DNA from: an uncultured Bifidobacterium sp. | Lineage (GTDB): Bacteria > Actinomycetota > Actinomycetes > Actinomycetales > Bifidobacteriaceae | DNA length: 7,296 nt | Direction: 5' to 3' | Assembly: GCA_937876495.1 (NCBI GenBank) | Contig: CALEGL010000103.1 | Coordinates: 1-7,296 of the forward strand | In this document: in pieces, positions 5,857-7,296 of the stretch | Numbering within the stretch: the first letter of the stretch is position 1 | Layout: each line of letters opens with the position of its first letter | Translations under genes and position numbers: made by a program | The notes under the pieces: model-generated | What the model saw: the letters and a program-made list of their open reading frames with translations, nothing else | Told to the model about the DNA's origin: nothing | Database searches by the model: none

Positions 5857-7296
5857 CTCACGGACCGACGCGGGAATGGATGGACGCATCAGCGACGGGC
5901 TGAACCGCAGCGTGGACGACGGCGGCAGGCGTTCCCCCGACCGTCTCGATGGTCGTCCGGACGACCCGGCCGACGTGAATACCGCGGCTTCGGGAGTCGG
6001 CAAGGGGCGTCGTCGCGGCGGCATGCCCGGCCGCACGCCGCTTCCCGCCGTCCGCCGGGCGGCGCCGGGAACCACGAAGCGTCTGTTCCGGTACATCCTG
6101 CATTATCGCTGGCGCGTCGTCGTCATCGTCCTGTGCATCCTCGTCGGGGCCGCCGCCCAGGCGGGGGCGGCGATGTTCCTCCAGAGCCTCATCGACGACT
6201 ACATCCTGCCGCTGGTCGGCGTCACGAACCCCGACTGGTCGCCCCTGGTCAGGGCCCTGAGCCTCATGGCCGTGCTGTACGGCGCCGGGGTGCTCAGCAC
6301 CTGGCTGTGGAGCTGGCTGGTCGTCACCGTCGAGCAGGGCACGCTCAAGGACATCCGCGACGCCATGTTCTCCCACCAGCAGAGGCTGCCGATCCGCTTC
6401 TTCGACACCCACGAGCACGGCGACGTCATGAGCCGCTACACCAACGACACCGACACCCTGCGCCAGGCCATCTCGCAGTCCTTCCCGCAGATGTTCTCGT
6501 CGGCGGTCTCGGCGCTCGCCGCCCTGCTCGCCATGCTGTGGCTGTCCATCCCGTTCACCGTGTTCACCGTGCTCTTCACGGCGCTGCTCGTCGTCGTCGT
6601 GCGCGTGCTCGTCACCCGCAGCGGGCTGTTCTTCATCCGCCAGCAGCAGACGCTCGGTGGCGTCAACGGCTTCGTCGAGGAGGCGGTCAACGGGCAGAAG
6701 GTCATCAAGGTCTTCAACCACGAGCAGGCCACGGCCGCCGAATTCGACCGCCGCAACGAGGAGCTCTTCCGTGCCTCCGCCGAGGCCAACACCTACGGCA
6801 ACAACATCATGCCGGTGGTGGGCAACATGGGCTATCTGCTCTATGTGCTCCTCGCCATCGTCGGAGGCGCCGTCTCGCTCGCCGGCTGGGGCAACGTCGG
6901 TCTCTCCGGGGCGGGCACGCTCACCCTGGGCACCCTCATCGCCCTGCTCACGCTGTCACGCGCCTTCATCAACCCCATCGGCCAGGTCTCCATGCAGTTC
7001 AACATGGTGATGATGGCCCTCGCGGGCGCCTCGCGCATCTTCGAGCTCATGGACGAGCCGGCGGAGTCCGACGACGGCAGCGTCCGCCTCGTCAACGTCG
7101 AGCTCGGCGCCGATGGGCGCACCATGACCGAGACGGACCGCGAAACCGACCACTGGGCGGGGAAGCGGACCGCGGACGATGACGGGACGCGCTCGCCCAA
7201 GGCCGCGGAGAGGCTGCAGGGAGCCGCGCGGGAGGTAGCGCCCACGGCGCCCGCCAGCGCCGTCACCTCGCCGGACGGCCGGTGCACGCTGCCTCG
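5849..7296 (+). CDS. ABC exporter half-transporter, partner subunit (3'-truncated by window edge)
   Basis: The frame opens at ATG 5849, eight bases before the end of the upstream gene, and stays open to the window edge (482 complete codons). Residues 1-77 are a hydrophilic Asp/Arg/Gly-rich extension. Membrane segments follow at about 90-112, 136-159, 215-233, 236-253, 329-345 and 360-385. The exporter coupling-helix region RFFDTHEHGDVMSRYTNDTD (183-202) and VEEAVNGQKVIKVFNHE are well conserved. LVNVELGADGRTMTETDRET (414-433) resembles the linker found ahead of the nucleotide-binding domain in the catalytic subunit of heterodimeric exporters. That domain itself is not in the window; only a long polar linker is. 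Start overlap and pairing with a degenerate subunit point to a heterodimer in which this half carries the consensus catalytic Glu; that is a prediction. The B. breve BbmA/BbmB multidrug pair is a possible analogue by arrangement only. Confidence 0.92.
   Translation, partial: MTDSRTDAGMDGRISDGLNRSVDDGGRRSPDRLDGRPDDPADVNTAASGVGKGRRRGGMPGRTPLPAVRRAAPGTTKRLFRYILHYRWRVVVIVLCILVGAAAQAGAAMFLQSLIDDYILPLVGVTNPDWSPLVRALSLMAVLYGAGVLSTWLWSWLVVTVEQGTLKDIRDAMFSHQQRLPIRFFDTHEHGDVMSRYTNDTDTLRQAISQSFPQMFSSAVSALAALLAMLWLSIPFTVFTVLFTALLVVVVRVLVTRSGLFFIRQQQTLGGVNGFVEEAVNGQKVIKVFNHEQATAAEFDRRNEELFRASAEANTYGNNIMPVVGNMGYLLYVLLAIVGGAVSLAGWGNVGLSGAGTLTLGTLIALLTLSRAFINPIGQVSMQFNMVMMALAGASRIFELMDEPAESDDGSVRLVNVELGADGRTMTETDRETDHWAGKRTADDDGTRSPKAAERLQGAAREVAPTAPASAVTSPDGRCTLP
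5969..5988 (+). repeat. direct repeat copy 2, in the N-terminal extension of the second ABC gene
   Basis: It matches 5803-5822 at 19 of 20 bases, the difference being A at 5981 against G at 5815. The distance between copies is 166 bases and they flank the overlapping stop and start codons. Confidence 0.6.

Noticed and set aside
3415..6096. 893-codon open frame on the minus strand
   Set aside because: It runs antisense through the regulator and the first transporter. Its His/Asp/Val/Gly-rich product has no domain, and the plus-strand genes have clear motifs. Long antisense frames are common in high-GC genes.
6133..7182. 349-codon plus-strand frame inside the second transporter
   Set aside because: Arg/His/Pro-rich out-of-frame shadow. 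The 5849 frame in this region encodes recognisable exporter motifs.

Overview
The window looks like high-GC actinobacterial chromosome, most likely Bifidobacterium or a close relative. This rests on the strong G/C bias at third codon positions, the very large activase/dehydratase-type protein at the left edge, and the MarR plus paired ABC half-transporter layout common in bifidobacteria. The genus is an inference from general familiarity; no marker gene is present to prove it. All five genes lie on the plus strand. I see no RNA genes, insertion sequences, CRISPR arrays or phage genes.

Left part (1-1874): the 3' portion of a very large gene related to 2-hydroxyacyl-CoA dehydratase activases. 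The visible part is a low-complexity Ala/Lys/Gly linker followed by the dehydratase-like cysteine-containing domain. Two hairpins follow its stop codon, and then a promoter-like -10 box ahead of the next gene.

Middle (1875-3247): a monocistronic-looking gene for a glutamate-cysteine ligase of the plant/proteobacterial type, closed by a strong hairpin. Its product would be gamma-glutamylcysteine. No glutathione synthetase gene is visible.

Right part (3235-7296): a probable multidrug-efflux operon. A MarR-type regulator is preceded by two tandem 13-bp palindromes that are almost certainly its own operator. It is followed by two ABC half-transporters. The first has a degenerate ATP site (Asp for the catalytic Glu, Gln for the switch His). 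The second starts inside the last codons of the first and runs off the right edge before its nucleotide-binding domain. Together they would form a TM287/288-like heterodimeric exporter, de-repressed when the MarR protein binds a ligand. A tiny ORF whose stop codon overlaps the GTG start of the first transporter suggests translational coupling.

I did not find a clearly new multi-gene system. The most distinctive items are the tandem operator with a possibly near-leaderless regulator mRNA, the mini-ORF in front of the exporter, the stand-alone glutamate-cysteine ligase, and the repeat shared by the facing tails of the two transporter subunits.
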